A DNA stretch of 64,000 bases from Salipiger bermudensis (GCF_020171625.1 NZ_JAIUZY010000012.1:1-64000), one strand, 5' to 3'; positions 1 through 8,669 are shown, counted from the first letter of the stretch. The notes: generated by a model not told the origin, from the letters alone. Translations and numbers: made by a program.

Positions 1-306
1 GATCGAGCGGTCATACGCCTGCCACAACGCCTTGGCGCGGTCCGCGCCGAGATGCGCCTTCGCTTCGCCATAGCCGTGGGCCATGCCATTGTTGAGGTGC
101 CCGCCATTGCGGCCCGAGCCGCCGAAGCCCACATGCCGGGTTTCGAGCACCGCAACGCTCACCCCTTCGCGGGCGAGCTTGCGGGCGGCGTTGAGGCCGG
201 TGAAGCCCGCGCCGATCACCACGACGTCGACCTTGCCCTCGACCGGCCCGCTCTGGGCCGATGCGAAGGCGGGGGCAGTGTCGTGCCAGTAGGACTGGAA
301 CTTCAT
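1..306 (-). CDS. FAD-dependent amine oxidase (DAO family), N-terminal part only
   Basis: Only the first 102 codons lie in the window; the gene continues past the left edge. The protein starts MKFQSYWHDTAP and has a Rossmann FAD-binding motif, VVVIGAGFTGLNAARKLA, at about residues 28-45. A GFGGSGRNGGH stretch follows, typical of DAO-family amine oxidases such as gamma-glutamylputrescine oxidase (PuuB/OrdL type). It lies 14 nt downstream of the HAD gene on the same strand, so the two are probably co-transcribed. The likely role is oxidative deamination of an amine or amino acid. The substrate cannot be read from this fragment, and the PuuB-type label rests on the N-terminus alone. Confidence 0.8.
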   Translation of the reverse strand, partial: MKFQSYWHDTAPAFASAQSGPVEGKVDVVVIGAGFTGLNAARKLAREGVSVAVLETRHVGFGGSGRNGGHLNNGMAHGYGEAKAHLGADRAKALWQAYDRSI

Positions 307-320
307 CCTGTTGGCTCCTC

Positions 321-986
321 TCAAAGGCCGACGACGCCCGGCAGGCCCGAAACGTCCTTGATCTCGGTATAGCCGTAATACGGGTTCGCGGGCTCGTGGC
401 CGCGGTTGACCCAGACCTTGTTCTTGATGCCAAGATCATGCGCGGTCATCAGGTCATAGCGGAACGACGACGACACGTGCAGCACGTCTTCCGGTCCGCA
501 GCCGAGCATGTCGAACATGTACTCGAAGGCGCGCATCTGCGGTTTGTAGGCCTGCGCGCTCTCGGCGGTGAACACATGCGCGATCGGCGAGCCGAGCTTC
601 TCGATGTTGTGCGGGATCTGGCTGTTCATCGAGTTGGTGAGCGCCACCAGCGGAATGTGCGGCGCGATCTTGGCGAGGCCCGCGGGCACGTCGGGGTTGG
701 GCCCCCATGTCGGCACGCGGTCATAGATCTTGGCGGCGATCTCGGGGTCGAAGGCGACGCCGTTGCGCTTGCAGGTGCGCTCGAGCGCGTTGTGCACGAC
801 CTCGGCATAGGGCTTCCATGCCCCCAGAACCTCGTCGAGACGGTAGGCCGAGAAATCGCGGATGAAGACCTCGATCTTCTCGGCGCCGAGCTGCTCGCCG
901 TAGAAATCGCGCGCGGCACCGGCCATGTCGAAATAGATCATCGTGCCGTGGCAGTCGAAGGTGATGAATTTGGGGCGGAAGGTCAT
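321..986 (-). CDS. Haloacid dehalogenase type II-like HAD hydrolase
   Basis: A 221-aa protein of HAD subfamily II, the L-2-haloacid dehalogenase fold. The nucleophile motif is FDCHGT (Asp11). A TNSMN motif supplies the Thr/Asn of motif II, and YKPQMRAF supplies the motif III Lys. The C-terminal acidic motif reads SSSFRYD. True L-2-haloacid dehalogenases have Tyr after the nucleophile (DxYGT) and an SSNxxD motif. Here those positions are Cys-His and Phe, so dehalogenation is doubtful and a phosphatase or other C-X hydrolase role is possible. It is the first gene of a minus-strand pair with the FAD oxidase and is divergent from the cupin/deacylase operon. A second HAD of the same subfamily is at 6209. 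Confidence 0.8.
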   Translation of the reverse strand: MTFRPKFITFDCHGTMIYFDMAGAARDFYGEQLGAEKIEVFIRDFSAYRLDEVLGAWKPYAEVVHNALERTCKRNGVAFDPEIAAKIYDRVPTWGPNPDVPAGLAKIAPHIPLVALTNSMNSQIPHNIEKLGSPIAHVFTAESAQAYKPQMRAFEYMFDMLGCGPEDVLHVSSSFRYDLMTAHDLGIKNKVWVNRGHEPANPYYGYTEIKDVSGLPGVVGL

Positions 987-1193
987 GTCAGTCTCCGGGG
1001 GTCCTTGGATGTCGGTATCTTGACCCGACCCCCGCGACAGCGCCTGCCGCGTTTCCCGCTTTCAGCGCATGAAATTCCGTTTGTCGCGGAAGGCGCGGCA
1101 CGGTCTGCCGCGTGGGCCGGGCATTCGGTGACTGCGGCGGCGGGGCAGGGGGCATTCTGCCCGCAGACCGACATTCCCAACCCGGAGACCCCG
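987..1193. promoter_or_regulatory. Divergent promoter region with TGCCGC elements
   Basis: This 207-bp gap separates the minus-strand HAD operon from the plus-strand cupin/argE-like operon and must hold both promoters. It contains CCTGCCGCG at 1043-1051 and an inverted pair GCGGCA-N5-TGCCGC at 1095-1111. A weaker GAAATTCCGT at 1071-1080 lies 30 bp from the first element. A separate GGCA-N3-TGCC palindrome is at about 1152-1162. Similar TGCCGC elements recur upstream of 2786 and 6209. No convincing -35/-10 pair was identified. A role as regulator binding sites is inferred. Confidence 0.4.
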
Positions 1194-1562
1194 ATGAGCC
1201 TGCTCGTTCCGCTCGACCCGACCCCCGATTTTGCACCCAAAGAGGCCACCGCCGCCCCCGAGCGCCTGCTCGAGGGCACGCCCGCCTTCAAGACATGGGA
1301 GCTCGACACCGCGCTGGCCGAGGCCGCTAAGTGGGGCAAGATCCGCACCGGGATCTGGGAGGCGACCGCCGGCAAGACCATCTCGATCAAGGGCGAGACC
1401 TTCGAATTCTGCCACATCCTCTCGGGCCGCTGCGAGATCAGCGAGGACGGCGGCGAGACCCATGTCTTCGGCGCGGGCGACAGCTTCGTGATGAAGCCCG
1501 GCTTCACCGGCAGCTGGAACACGCTCGAGACGGTGAAAAAGATCTTCGTGATCGCGTCCTGA
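1194..1562 (+). CDS. Cupin domain protein
   Basis: A 122-aa single-domain cupin of the Cupin_3/DUF861 group, related to the cupin half of ureidoglycine aminohydrolases. The core contains GIWEATAGKTISIKGETFEF and then HILSGRCEISEDGGE, FGAGDSFVMKPGFTGSW, the usual two cupin motifs. No signal peptide is seen, so it should be cytosolic. Its TGA stop overlaps the ATG of the following deacylase by one base, so the two are translationally coupled. Small cupins of this group are often found with amino-acid deacylases and amine oxidases, but their biochemical role is rarely known; binding a metal or a small ligand is the safest statement. The start was chosen by family length; the reading frame stays open far upstream. 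Confidence 0.75.
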   Translation: MSLLVPLDPTPDFAPKEATAAPERLLEGTPAFKTWELDTALAEAAKWGKIRTGIWEATAGKTISIKGETFEFCHILSGRCEISEDGGETHVFGAGDSFVMKPGFTGSWNTLETVKKIFVIAS

Positions 1563-2659
1563 TGCAGGCGGCGGAGATCCTCGAGCGGCTGGTCGGGTTT
1601 CCCACCGTGGTGGGCGGCCCGAACGGGGCGCTGATCGACTGGGTCGCGGACTATCTCGGCGGGCATGGCGCCAAGGTGACGCGGCTGATGGGGCCGGAGG
1701 GGGATCGCGAGAACCTCTTCGCGACGCTCGGAGATCCGTCGCGGCCCGGCTATATCCTGTCGGGCCATGTCGATGTGGTCCCCGCGGGCGAGCCGGACTG
1801 GCTTGGCGATCCCTTCGTGCTGCGCCAGAGCGGCGAGCGGCTGATCGGGCGGGGCTCCTGCGACATGAAGGGCTTTGTCGCCGCGGTGCTCGCCGCGGTG
1901 CCGGAACTGTCGCAGATGCCGCTCGGGGCACCGATTCATATTGCCCTCTCCTATGATGAAGAGGCCGGGTGCCGTGGTGTGCCGCATCTTCTGGAGAAGC
2001 TGCCCGACCTCTGCGCCGCGCCGCTGGGTTGCATCGTCGGCGAGCCGTCCGGGCTGGTGCCGGTGCTGGCGCACAAGGGCAAGGCGGCGCTGCGGTTGAG
2101 CGCTGCGGGCGTCGCGGGGCATTCCTCGCGCCCGGATCTCGGCAGCAACGCCATCCACGCGCTGATCCCGGCGCTGTCCGAGGCGGTGGCGCTGGCCGGG
2201 GCACTTAAGCAGGGGCCGCAGGATCTGCGGTTCGAGCCGCCCTATTCCTCGCTGCAGGTGGGTACCGTCTCCGGCGGGCAGGCCATCAACATCATCCCCG
2301 AGCAGGCCGAGGCGCGGATCGAGGCACGCGCCATCGCCGGGGTCGATCCGCGGGAGATCCTGTCGCCGCTGCTCGAGATTCCGGGCATCACGGCGGACTG
2401 GCTGGCGAGCTATCCGGCGCTGGCGCTCGATGCCGACCATCCGCTGGCAGCACTGAGCGCCGCGATCTCCGGGCACGCGCCGCTGCAGGCGGTGTCCTAC
2501 GGCACCGAGGCGGGGCTGTTCCAGCAGGCCGGTGTGGCTTCGGTGATCTGTGGTCCCGGCGACATCGGGCGCGCCCACAAGCCCGAGGAATACCTCACCG
2601 AGGCCGAACTTTCAGGCGCCGTCGAGATGGTGCTGGCGCTTGGCCGGCGGCTGATCTGA
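1562..2659 (+). CDS. Acetylornithine deacetylase-like M20 metallohydrolase
   Basis: A 365-aa M20/M28 zinc hydrolase of the ArgE/DapE group. Visible metal-site motifs are SGHVDVVPAG (His and Asp), GRGSCDMKGF (bridging Asp), SYDEEAGCRG (catalytic Glu pair) and a C-terminal GPGDIGRAHKPEEY (last His). A dimerisation insert lies between about residues 170 and 280. The family removes N-acyl groups from amino acids, classically N-acetylornithine. Beside an aminotransferase, amine oxidases and an importer, a catabolic N-acyl or N-carbamoyl amino-acid hydrolase is likelier than arginine biosynthesis. The ATG overlaps the stop of the cupin gene. The argE symbol is withheld because the substrate is unproven. 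Confidence 0.82.
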   Translation: MQAAEILERLVGFPTVVGGPNGALIDWVADYLGGHGAKVTRLMGPEGDRENLFATLGDPSRPGYILSGHVDVVPAGEPDWLGDPFVLRQSGERLIGRGSCDMKGFVAAVLAAVPELSQMPLGAPIHIALSYDEEAGCRGVPHLLEKLPDLCAAPLGCIVGEPSGLVPVLAHKGKAALRLSAAGVAGHSSRPDLGSNAIHALIPALSEAVALAGALKQGPQDLRFEPPYSSLQVGTVSGGQAINIIPEQAEARIEARAIAGVDPREILSPLLEIPGITADWLASYPALALDADHPLAALSAAISGHAPLQAVSYGTEAGLFQQAGVASVICGPGDIGRAHKPEEYLTEAELSGAVEMVLALGRRLI

Positions 2660-2785
2660 GCGCGGCATATCCTGCGGCGGCCCGGCGCCGCTGCAGCGCA
2701 AACCTGCCGCGCGGGCGAAAGATCAGGCGAAACCTGCCGCCCGCGCGCCCCTAAGCTGAGCGCAAGACACGATCCAAGATCAGAG
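2660..2785. promoter_or_regulatory. Intergenic region with 30-bp-spaced AAACCTGCCGC repeats
   Basis: Two copies of the 11-mer AAACCTGCCGC occur at 2700-2710 and 2730-2740, exactly 30 bp apart, about three helical turns. They lie upstream of the GNAT/aminotransferase/dehydrogenase operon. The spacing fits an oligomeric regulator binding one DNA face, such as the Lrp-family protein encoded at 12244-12738, but that link is inferred. Confidence 0.45.
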
Positions 2786-3619
2786 ATGCCCATGACCGCA
2801 GTTTCCCCCATCGCGACCGCCTTGCCGGACCTCGTCCTCAGAGCCTTTGCCCCCGAGCACATTCCGGGCGCGATGCGCCTGTCGCAAGAGGCGGGCTGGC
2901 CGCACCGCGCCGAGGACTGGGCGCTGACGCTGTCGGTGTCGCAGGGGGTCGTGGCGCTGCACGACGGCGAGATCGTCGGCACGGCGCTGTGTTCGATCTT
3001 CGGCGATGTGGCGTTGATCAACATGATCATCGTCGATGCGCGGATGCGCGGGCAGGGACTGGGCCGCAAACTGATGCAGGCGGTCCTCGAGCTGGCCGGC
3101 ACGCGCGAGCTGCGCCTCACCGCGACCACGGACGGGCGGCCGCTCTACGAGAAGCTTGGCTTCGAGGTCACCGGAGAGATCCTGCAGCATCAGGGCATCG
3201 CCCTGTCCGACGACCCCGAGCTGCCGGTCGTCGAGGGCGATGCGCAGGGCATCGCCGCGATGGACCTCGCCGCCGGCGGCAGCGATCGCGCGGCGCTTCT
3301 GACGCACATCGCCGAGCGCGGCACGGTGCTGCGCGCCGAGGGCGGCTTCGCGTTGCTGCGCGATTTCGGACGGGGGCAAGTGCTGGGGCCGATCGTGGCC
3401 CGCGACGCGGCCACCGCGCGGGCGCTGCTGTCTGGCGCGGCCACGCGCGCAGAGGGCAGCTTCCTGCGCGTCGATCTCGCCGATCCGGCGCTTGCCGAGC
3501 ACGCCACACGCCTCGGCCTCGCCCATGTCGGCGGCGGCACGGCGATGATGAAGGGCGCGGCCCCCGCCGCGACCTCGGAATACACAACCTACGCCCTGGC
3601 CTCGCAGGCCCTTGGCTGA
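2786..3619 (+). CDS. GNAT family N-acetyltransferase, two-domain
   Basis: A 277-aa protein. The N-terminal half (about residues 15-135) is a GNAT fold, with the acetyl-CoA pyrophosphate loop in MIIVDARMRGQGLGRKLMQA (R/Q-x-x-G-x-G/A) and a YEKLGFEVTG segment typical of GNAT beta6-beta7. The C-terminal half (about 145-270) looks like a second, degenerate GNAT-like domain as in YitH-type proteins. It is first in a tight operon with the class III aminotransferase (15-nt gap), so it probably acetylates or senses an amine or amino-acid intermediate. The start could also be the Met two codons downstream; neither has a strong ribosome-binding site. Confidence 0.8.
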   Translation: MPMTAVSPIATALPDLVLRAFAPEHIPGAMRLSQEAGWPHRAEDWALTLSVSQGVVALHDGEIVGTALCSIFGDVALINMIIVDARMRGQGLGRKLMQAVLELAGTRELRLTATTDGRPLYEKLGFEVTGEILQHQGIALSDDPELPVVEGDAQGIAAMDLAAGGSDRAALLTHIAERGTVLRAEGGFALLRDFGRGQVLGPIVARDAATARALLSGAATRAEGSFLRVDLADPALAEHATRLGLAHVGGGTAMMKGAAPAATSEYTTYALASQALG

Positions 3620-3634
3620 TCCACGGAGCACCTC

Positions 3635-5005
3635 ATGCTGACGAACTCCCTTGTCGAGCTGGACCGCCAGCACCTCGTTCACCCGGTCTCGTCCTTCCGC
3701 GGCCATGAGGCGCGCGGCGTGCGCGTGCTGCGCTCGGCCAAGGGCGCGACCGTCACCGATGCCGAAGGGCGCGAACTGATCGACGGCTTCGCAGGCCTGT
3801 GGTGCGTCAACGCGGGCTATGGTCACGAGAGCATCGTCGAGGCCGCCGCCGACCAGATGCGCAAGCTGCCCTATGCCACCGGCTATTTCGACCTCGGCGC
3901 CGAGGCGCCGATCCGGCTTGCCGCCGAGCTTGCCGAGCGCAGCCCGGGCGATCTCAACCACATCTATTTCAGCCTTGGCGGGTCGGACGCGGTCGACAGC
4001 ACGATCCGCTTCATCCGCTACTACTGGCACGCCAAGGGCCAGCCGCAGCGCGACCAGTTCATCTCGGTCGAGCAGGGCTATCACGGCTCGACCAGCATGG
4101 GCGCGGGTCTCACCGCGCTGCCCGGCTTTCACGAGGGCTTTGGCATCCCCTACCAGTGGCAGCACAAGATTTCGTCGCACTACGTCTACCGCAACCCGGC
4201 GCAAAGCGCACAGGAGATCATCGACGCCTCGGTGGCCGAGCTGCGCGCCAAGGTGGCCGAGATCGGCGAGGACAAGGTCGCCGCGTTCTACGTCGAGCCG
4301 ATCCAGGGCTCGGGCGGCGTGCTGGTGCCGCCGATGGGCTGGATGAAGGCGATGCGCGACGTCTGCGCCGAGCTCGAGATCCTCTTCGTCGCCGACGAGG
4401 TGATCACCGCCTTCGGCCGCACCGGTCCGCTGTTTGCCTGCGAGGACGAGGGCATCGTGCCCGACCTGATGACCACCGCCAAGGGCCTGACCTCGGGCTA
4501 TGTGCCGATGGGCGCGGTCTTCATGCGCGACCACGTCTACGAGACCATCGCCGACGGCGCCGGCGCCAAGGCGGTCGGTCACGGCTTCACCTACTCGGCG
4601 CATCCGGTCTCGGCGGCGGTGGCGCTCGAGGTGCTGTATCTCTACGAGAACGGCCTGCTCGAGAATGGCCGCAAGGCCGGCGCGCGGCTGATGGCAGGGC
4701 TCGAGAGCCTGCGCGATCACCCGCTCGTGGGCGACGTGCGCGGTCGCGGCATGCTGGCCGCGGTCGAGCTGGTCACCGACAAGGACAAGAAGACCCCGCT
4801 GCCCGCCAGCGTGCAGCCCGCCACCCGGCTCTTCGACCGCGCGTGGGAACAGGGCCTGATCGTGCGCAGCTTCCCGCAGGGCATCTTCGGCTACGCGCCG
4901 CCGCTGTGCTGCACCGACGCCGAGATCGACGCCATCGTCGAGCGCACCCGCAAGGTGCTGGACCTGACGCTCGAGGACCCCGAGATCCGCGCGGTGCTGC
5001 GCTGA
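3635..5005 (+). CDS. Class III (omega) aminotransferase, PLP-dependent
   Basis: A 456-aa fold-type I aminotransferase of the omega-amino acid:pyruvate class. The PLP Lys is in TTAKGLTSGYVPMGAV (about residue 289). The cofactor-binding Asp lies in EILFVADEVITAFGRTG, and GGSDAVDSTIRF forms the phosphate-binding turn. These enzymes move the terminal amino group of putrescine, beta-alanine, taurine or similar amines to pyruvate. Amine oxidases, an ArgE-like deacylase and a peptide-type importer nearby fit a polyamine or omega-amino-acid degradation route. The TGA overlaps the ATG of the following dehydrogenase. The exact amino donor is not determined. Confidence 0.88.
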   Translation: MLTNSLVELDRQHLVHPVSSFRGHEARGVRVLRSAKGATVTDAEGRELIDGFAGLWCVNAGYGHESIVEAAADQMRKLPYATGYFDLGAEAPIRLAAELAERSPGDLNHIYFSLGGSDAVDSTIRFIRYYWHAKGQPQRDQFISVEQGYHGSTSMGAGLTALPGFHEGFGIPYQWQHKISSHYVYRNPAQSAQEIIDASVAELRAKVAEIGEDKVAAFYVEPIQGSGGVLVPPMGWMKAMRDVCAELEILFVADEVITAFGRTGPLFACEDEGIVPDLMTTAKGLTSGYVPMGAVFMRDHVYETIADGAGAKAVGHGFTYSAHPVSAAVALEVLYLYENGLLENGRKAGARLMAGLESLRDHPLVGDVRGRGMLAAVELVTDKDKKTPLPASVQPATRLFDRAWEQGLIVRSFPQGIFGYAPPLCCTDAEIDAIVERTRKVLDLTLEDPEIRAVLR

Positions 5006-5907
5006 TGGCGCTGCTGCTGCTGGGACCGGCCGCGCGGGCCGCTGTCTGGTCGGAGGTCTGCGCCGAGGCGGGCGAGGTGTTCTACCACGAGAGCGCGCCG
5101 GCCGAGGAGGTCACGCATCTCGCCTGCTGGGTGCCGCCCGAGGACCTCTCGGTCTATCCCAACCTGCGGGTGGTGATCTGCGTCGGCGCCGGTGTCGACC
5201 AGATGCCGATGATGCCGGAGGGGGTGGCGCTGGTGCGCACCCACGCGGCCAGCGTCGACGAGATGGTGCGCGACTGGGTCGTGATGGCGTCCCTGATGCT
5301 GCACCGCGATATGCCGGGCTACCTCGCGCAGGCGCGCGACGGTCTGTGGCAGGCCGGGGCGATCCCGCTCTCGCGCGGCGCGAAGGTCGGCATCATGGGC
5401 ATGGGCCGTATCGGCTCGCTCGCCGCCGAGACGCTGGGCGGCATGGGCTTCGACGTGCTGGGCTGGTCGCGCTCGGGGCGCGGGCCGGAGGGCGTGCGGA
5501 TGTTCGACGCGGACGGCATGGATCGCTTCCTGTCCGAGGCCGAGACCCTGATCTGCCTGCTGCCGCTGACGCCCGCCACGCAGGGCCTGATGGATGACGC
5601 CTTCCTCGCCAAGCTGCCCGAGGGCGCGCGGCTGGTGCAGGCCGGACGGGGCGCGCAGCTGTCGCTCGACGCGCTGCGCCGGGCGCTCGACAGCGGGCAG
5701 CTCGGCTCGGCCATGCTCGACGTCACCGAACCCGAGCCGCTGCCGGCGGATCACTGGGCGTGGACCCACGAACGGGTCATCGTCACGCCGCATATCGCTG
5801 GCCAGACCGATGCCCGCGAGGGCATCCAGCACGCGCTGGCGGTGATTGGCGCCGACCGCGCGGGGCAGCCGCTGCCCGGTCTCGTGGATCAGGCGCGGGG
5901 CTACTGA
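5005..5907 (+). CDS. 2-hydroxyacid dehydrogenase (glyoxylate/hydroxypyruvate reductase A type)
   Basis: A 300-aa D-isomer-specific 2-hydroxyacid dehydrogenase. The NAD(P)-binding motif is VGIMGMGRIGSLAAETLGGMG (roughly 129-149). The catalytic Arg lies in VQAGRGAQLS, the Glu in TEPEPLPADHWAW and the His in VTPHIAGQTD. The length and the split-domain layout match the GhrA group, which reduces glyoxylate, hydroxypyruvate or other 2-oxo acids. It is coupled to the aminotransferase by a one-base stop/start overlap, so it may reduce the keto product made there. Cytosolic, with no signal peptide. Confidence 0.85.
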   Translation: MALLLLGPAARAAVWSEVCAEAGEVFYHESAPAEEVTHLACWVPPEDLSVYPNLRVVICVGAGVDQMPMMPEGVALVRTHAASVDEMVRDWVVMASLMLHRDMPGYLAQARDGLWQAGAIPLSRGAKVGIMGMGRIGSLAAETLGGMGFDVLGWSRSGRGPEGVRMFDADGMDRFLSEAETLICLLPLTPATQGLMDDAFLAKLPEGARLVQAGRGAQLSLDALRRALDSGQLGSAMLDVTEPEPLPADHWAWTHERVIVTPHIAGQTDAREGIQHALAVIGADRAGQPLPGLVDQARGY

Positions 5908-6208
5908 GGCGCGCTTCGACAGGGGGCGCGGAAATGCCGCGGGGTGCGGCAATACAGAACAATATGCCGCGCCCGCCGCTGCTTTCGGAGATTCCGGAGT
6001 GCCGATTTGGGACAAGCTCTCGGTTAACGGCGCGCGGACCTGGCGACAGACCGCCCCGGGGTTCGCCGCAAACCCGGCGAAACCAACGCAGACCGGGACA
6101 GACGGCCCGCTTCGCAGCCACGGCACAAGATGCTGCGAAGCCCGGGCCCCCCGACACGGATCAAGGCGCACTCTCCCGCGCCGACGCATCGCAGGAAGGA
6201 CAGACGAG
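5908..6208. promoter_or_regulatory. 301-bp intergenic region upstream of second HAD gene
   Basis: No gene is seen here. It contains TGCCGC-N5-GCGGCA at 5935-5951 and another ATGCCGCG at 5964-5971, exactly 30 bp from the first ATGCCGCG (5934-5941). GGAAATGCCGCGG at 5930-5942 nearly repeats GGAAATGCCGTGG at 12818-12830, between the lrp gene and the amine oxidase. An imperfect inverted repeat (GGTTCGCCG / CGGCGAAACC) lies at 6060-6084. A good AGGAAGGA ribosome-binding site at about 6193-6200 fixes the start of the next gene at 6209. Confidence 0.4.
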
Positions 6209-6949
6209 ATGGCAACCACCACCGCTGTGACACCGCTGACCCGCTTCGGATACGTGACCTTCGACGTGGTCGGCACGCTGATCGACTTCGAGGGCGCCAT
6301 CAAGGACGGGCTGGCCACCATCGCCGGGCGCGAGGGCATCGACATCGACGGCGAAGCCGCGCTCTCGGTCTATCGCGATGCCCGCTACGAGCCGGGCGCG
6401 GGCCTGTTTCCCGATGATCTCGGGCGCTGCTATTCCCGCATCGCCGCGGCCTTCGGCCTGCCCGACACCGAGGAGTATCGCCAGCTGATGATCGACACGG
6501 TGGGCGATGCCAAACCGTTCGCGGACAGCGTCGAGGCAATGGCGCGGCTCAAGCGCCGCTACAAGCTGATCGCGATGACCAACGCCCGCCGCTGGGCCTT
6601 CGAGAAATACGCCGAGAAGCTCGGCCAGCCGTTCTGGGCCGGCTTCACCACCGACGACACCGGCTGCGAAAAGCCCGATCCCGCCTATTTCGAGCAGGTC
6701 TTCGCGCATGTGGGCCGCGATGGCGGCAGCAAGGACGCGATCCTGCACACGGCGCAGAGCCAGTACCACGATATCGGCATCTCGCGCGCGCTTGGCATGA
6801 CGAACGCCTGGATCCAGCGCCGGCACGCGCAGCAGGGCTATGGCGGCACCATCGAGCCCAAGGAGTTCACCGAGCCCGACTACCACTTTCACGCGCTGAT
6901 CGAGCTGGCCCGCGCCGCCGACGCGGCGTTCGACGCGCAGTCCTCCTGA
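6209..6949 (+). CDS. Haloacid dehalogenase type II-like HAD hydrolase (second copy)
   Basis: A 246-aa HAD subfamily II protein. The motifs are FDVVGTLIDF (nucleophile Asp), AMTNARRWAF (motif II), CEKPDPAYF (motif III Lys) and SQYHDIGISRALG (acidic motif). As in the HAD at 321, the Tyr of the dehalogenase DxYGT signature and the Asn of its SSNxxD motif are replaced (Val-Val and Gln), so a haloacid substrate is uncertain. The ATG at 6209 is chosen for its AGGAAGGA ribosome-binding site, although the frame is open further upstream. The importer operon follows 68 nt later, so the HAD may act on imported cargo or share its promoter. Confidence 0.8.
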   Translation: MATTTAVTPLTRFGYVTFDVVGTLIDFEGAIKDGLATIAGREGIDIDGEAALSVYRDARYEPGAGLFPDDLGRCYSRIAAAFGLPDTEEYRQLMIDTVGDAKPFADSVEAMARLKRRYKLIAMTNARRWAFEKYAEKLGQPFWAGFTTDDTGCEKPDPAYFEQVFAHVGRDGGSKDAILHTAQSQYHDIGISRALGMTNAWIQRRHAQQGYGGTIEPKEFTEPDYHFHALIELARAADAAFDAQSS

Positions 6950-7017
6950 CCCAATCCGGCTGAATGCGGCGACAAGACCGCGGCAGCCCCCACGCATCAC
7001 AACAGGGAAGCAAAGAC

Positions 7018-8628
7018 ATGACCAAGACCCCCACCAACTGGACCGGCCGCGATGACGCGATGGTCGAGCACATGATCCGCCGGGGCGCCTCGCGCCGGGA
7101 TCTGCTGAAGATGCTGATGTCCTCCGGCGTGGCCGCCGCCGCCGGCGGCTCGCTGTTGATGCGCGCCTCGGCCGCGGTTGCCGCGACCCCGGTCACCGGC
7201 GGCACGCTCCGCGCCGCCGGCTGGTCCTCCTCGACCGCCGACACGCTCGATCCGGCCAAGGCATCGCTCTCGACCGACTATGCCCGCTGCTGCGCCTTCT
7301 ACAACCGCCTGACCTTCCTCGACGAGGCGGGCGAGGTGAACATGGAGCTGGCCGAGAGCGTGTCCTCCGACGACGCCCAGACCTGGGAGGTGAAGCTGAA
7401 GCCCGGCGTGACCTTCCACGACGGAAAGGCCCTCGTCGCCGAGGACGTGATCTACTCGCTGAAGCGTCACCTCGACGAGTCGGTCGGCTCCAAGGTCAAC
7501 TCGATCGCCAAGCAGATGACCGAGATCTCCAAGGTCGACGACCTGACCGTGAAGATCGTGCTCGACGCGCCGAACGCGGACCTTCCGACCATCCTTGCGC
7601 TGCACCACTTCATGATCATCGCCGAAGGCACCACGGATTTCTCCACCGCCAACGGCACCGGCGCCTTCATCTGCGAGAGCTTCGAGCCGGGCGTGCGCTC
7701 GGTCGGTGTGAAGAACCCGAACTACTTCAAGGCCGAGGGCCCGTATCTCGACAGCTTCGAGTTCTTCGCGATCCCCGACAACAACGCCCGCATCAACGCG
7801 CTGATGTCCGGCGATATCCAGTACGCCGCATCGGTCAACCCGCGCTCGGCGCGTCTGCTCGACAGCAACGACTCGGTGTCCACGCTGGTCAGCACCTCGG
7901 GCAACTACACCAACCTCAACATGCGTCTCGACATGAACCCGGGCGAAAAGGCCGGCTTCGTCGAGGGCATGAAGTACCTGATGAACCGCGAGGCGATCCA
8001 GAAGTCCGCCTTCCGCGGCCTCGCCGAGATCGCCAACGACCAGCCGGTGTCGCCGTCGAACCGCTACTTCAATCCGAACCTGCCGGCGCGCGAGTTCGAT
8101 CCCGAGCGTGCCAAGTCGCTGTTTGACAAGGCCGGCCTTCTCGGCGTCGAGATCCCGGTCGTGGCCTCCGAAGCGGCCACCGCCTCGGTCGACATGGCCA
8201 CCATCCTGCAGCAGGCCGGCAGCCAGATCGGCATGAACCTCAAGGTCGACCGCGTGCCCTCCGACGGCTACTGGTCGAACTACTGGCTCAAGGCGCCGGT
8301 CCACTACGGCAACATCAACCCGCGTCCCACGCCGGACATCCTGTTCTCGCTGCTCTACGCCTCGGACGCGCCGTGGAACGAGAGCCAGTACAAGTCCGAG
8401 AAGTTCGACTCGATGCTGGTCGAGGCGCGCGGCGCGCTCGACGAAGAGCGCCGCAAGGAGATCTACTGGGACATGCAGGAGATGATCTCGAACGAGGCGG
8501 GCACCGGCATTCCGGTCTGGATCTCCAACATGGACGCCTTCACCAGCAAGCTTGGCGGCCTCAAGCCGAACCCGCTTGGCGGCATGATGGGCTACGCCTT
8601 CGCCGAATACGTTTGGCTCAACGACTGA
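7018..8628 (+). CDS. ABC importer substrate-binding protein, family 5 (oligopeptide type), Tat-exported
   Basis: A 536-aa family 5 (DppA/OppA/NikA-like) binding protein. The N-terminus carries a twin-arginine motif, ASRRDLLKML, followed by a hydrophobic stretch and an ASA/AVA cleavage region at about residues 25-56, so it is a periplasmic Tat substrate. The mature part has the family signature around DDAQTWEVKLKPGVTFHDGK and ALVAEDVIYSLKRH. It is the first gene of a four-gene importer operon with two permeases and a double ATPase. A hairpin (8645-8669) separates it from the permease genes and probably sets a higher binding-protein level. The ligand could be a peptide, opine-like conjugate or amino-acid derivative. 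Confidence 0.9.
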   Translation: MTKTPTNWTGRDDAMVEHMIRRGASRRDLLKMLMSSGVAAAAGGSLLMRASAAVAATPVTGGTLRAAGWSSSTADTLDPAKASLSTDYARCCAFYNRLTFLDEAGEVNMELAESVSSDDAQTWEVKLKPGVTFHDGKALVAEDVIYSLKRHLDESVGSKVNSIAKQMTEISKVDDLTVKIVLDAPNADLPTILALHHFMIIAEGTTDFSTANGTGAFICESFEPGVRSVGVKNPNYFKAEGPYLDSFEFFAIPDNNARINALMSGDIQYAASVNPRSARLLDSNDSVSTLVSTSGNYTNLNMRLDMNPGEKAGFVEGMKYLMNREAIQKSAFRGLAEIANDQPVSPSNRYFNPNLPAREFDPERAKSLFDKAGLLGVEIPVVASEAATASVDMATILQQAGSQIGMNLKVDRVPSDGYWSNYWLKAPVHYGNINPRPTPDILFSLLYASDAPWNESQYKSEKFDSMLVEARGALDEERRKEIYWDMQEMISNEAGTGIPVWISNMDAFTSKLGGLKPNPLGGMMGYAFAEYVWLND

Positions 8629-8644
8629 TCCACGCGCAAGATCG

Positions 8645-8669
8645 GGGTCCGCACCGCGCGTGCGGGCCC
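8645..8669 (+). terminator. Intra-operon hairpin between binding-protein and permease genes
   Basis: GGGTCCGCAC (8645-8654) pairs with GTGCGGGCCC (8660-8669), ten base pairs with one G-T wobble and a 5-nt loop. There is no T-run, so it is more likely an mRNA 3'-end stabiliser or partial terminator than a full stop. It lies 16 nt after the stop of the binding-protein gene. Confidence 0.6.

Noticed and set aside
261-1193. Upstream in-frame extension of the cupin gene
   Set aside because: The extension is antisense to the HAD gene and has no cupin or other domain; family length supports ATG 1194.
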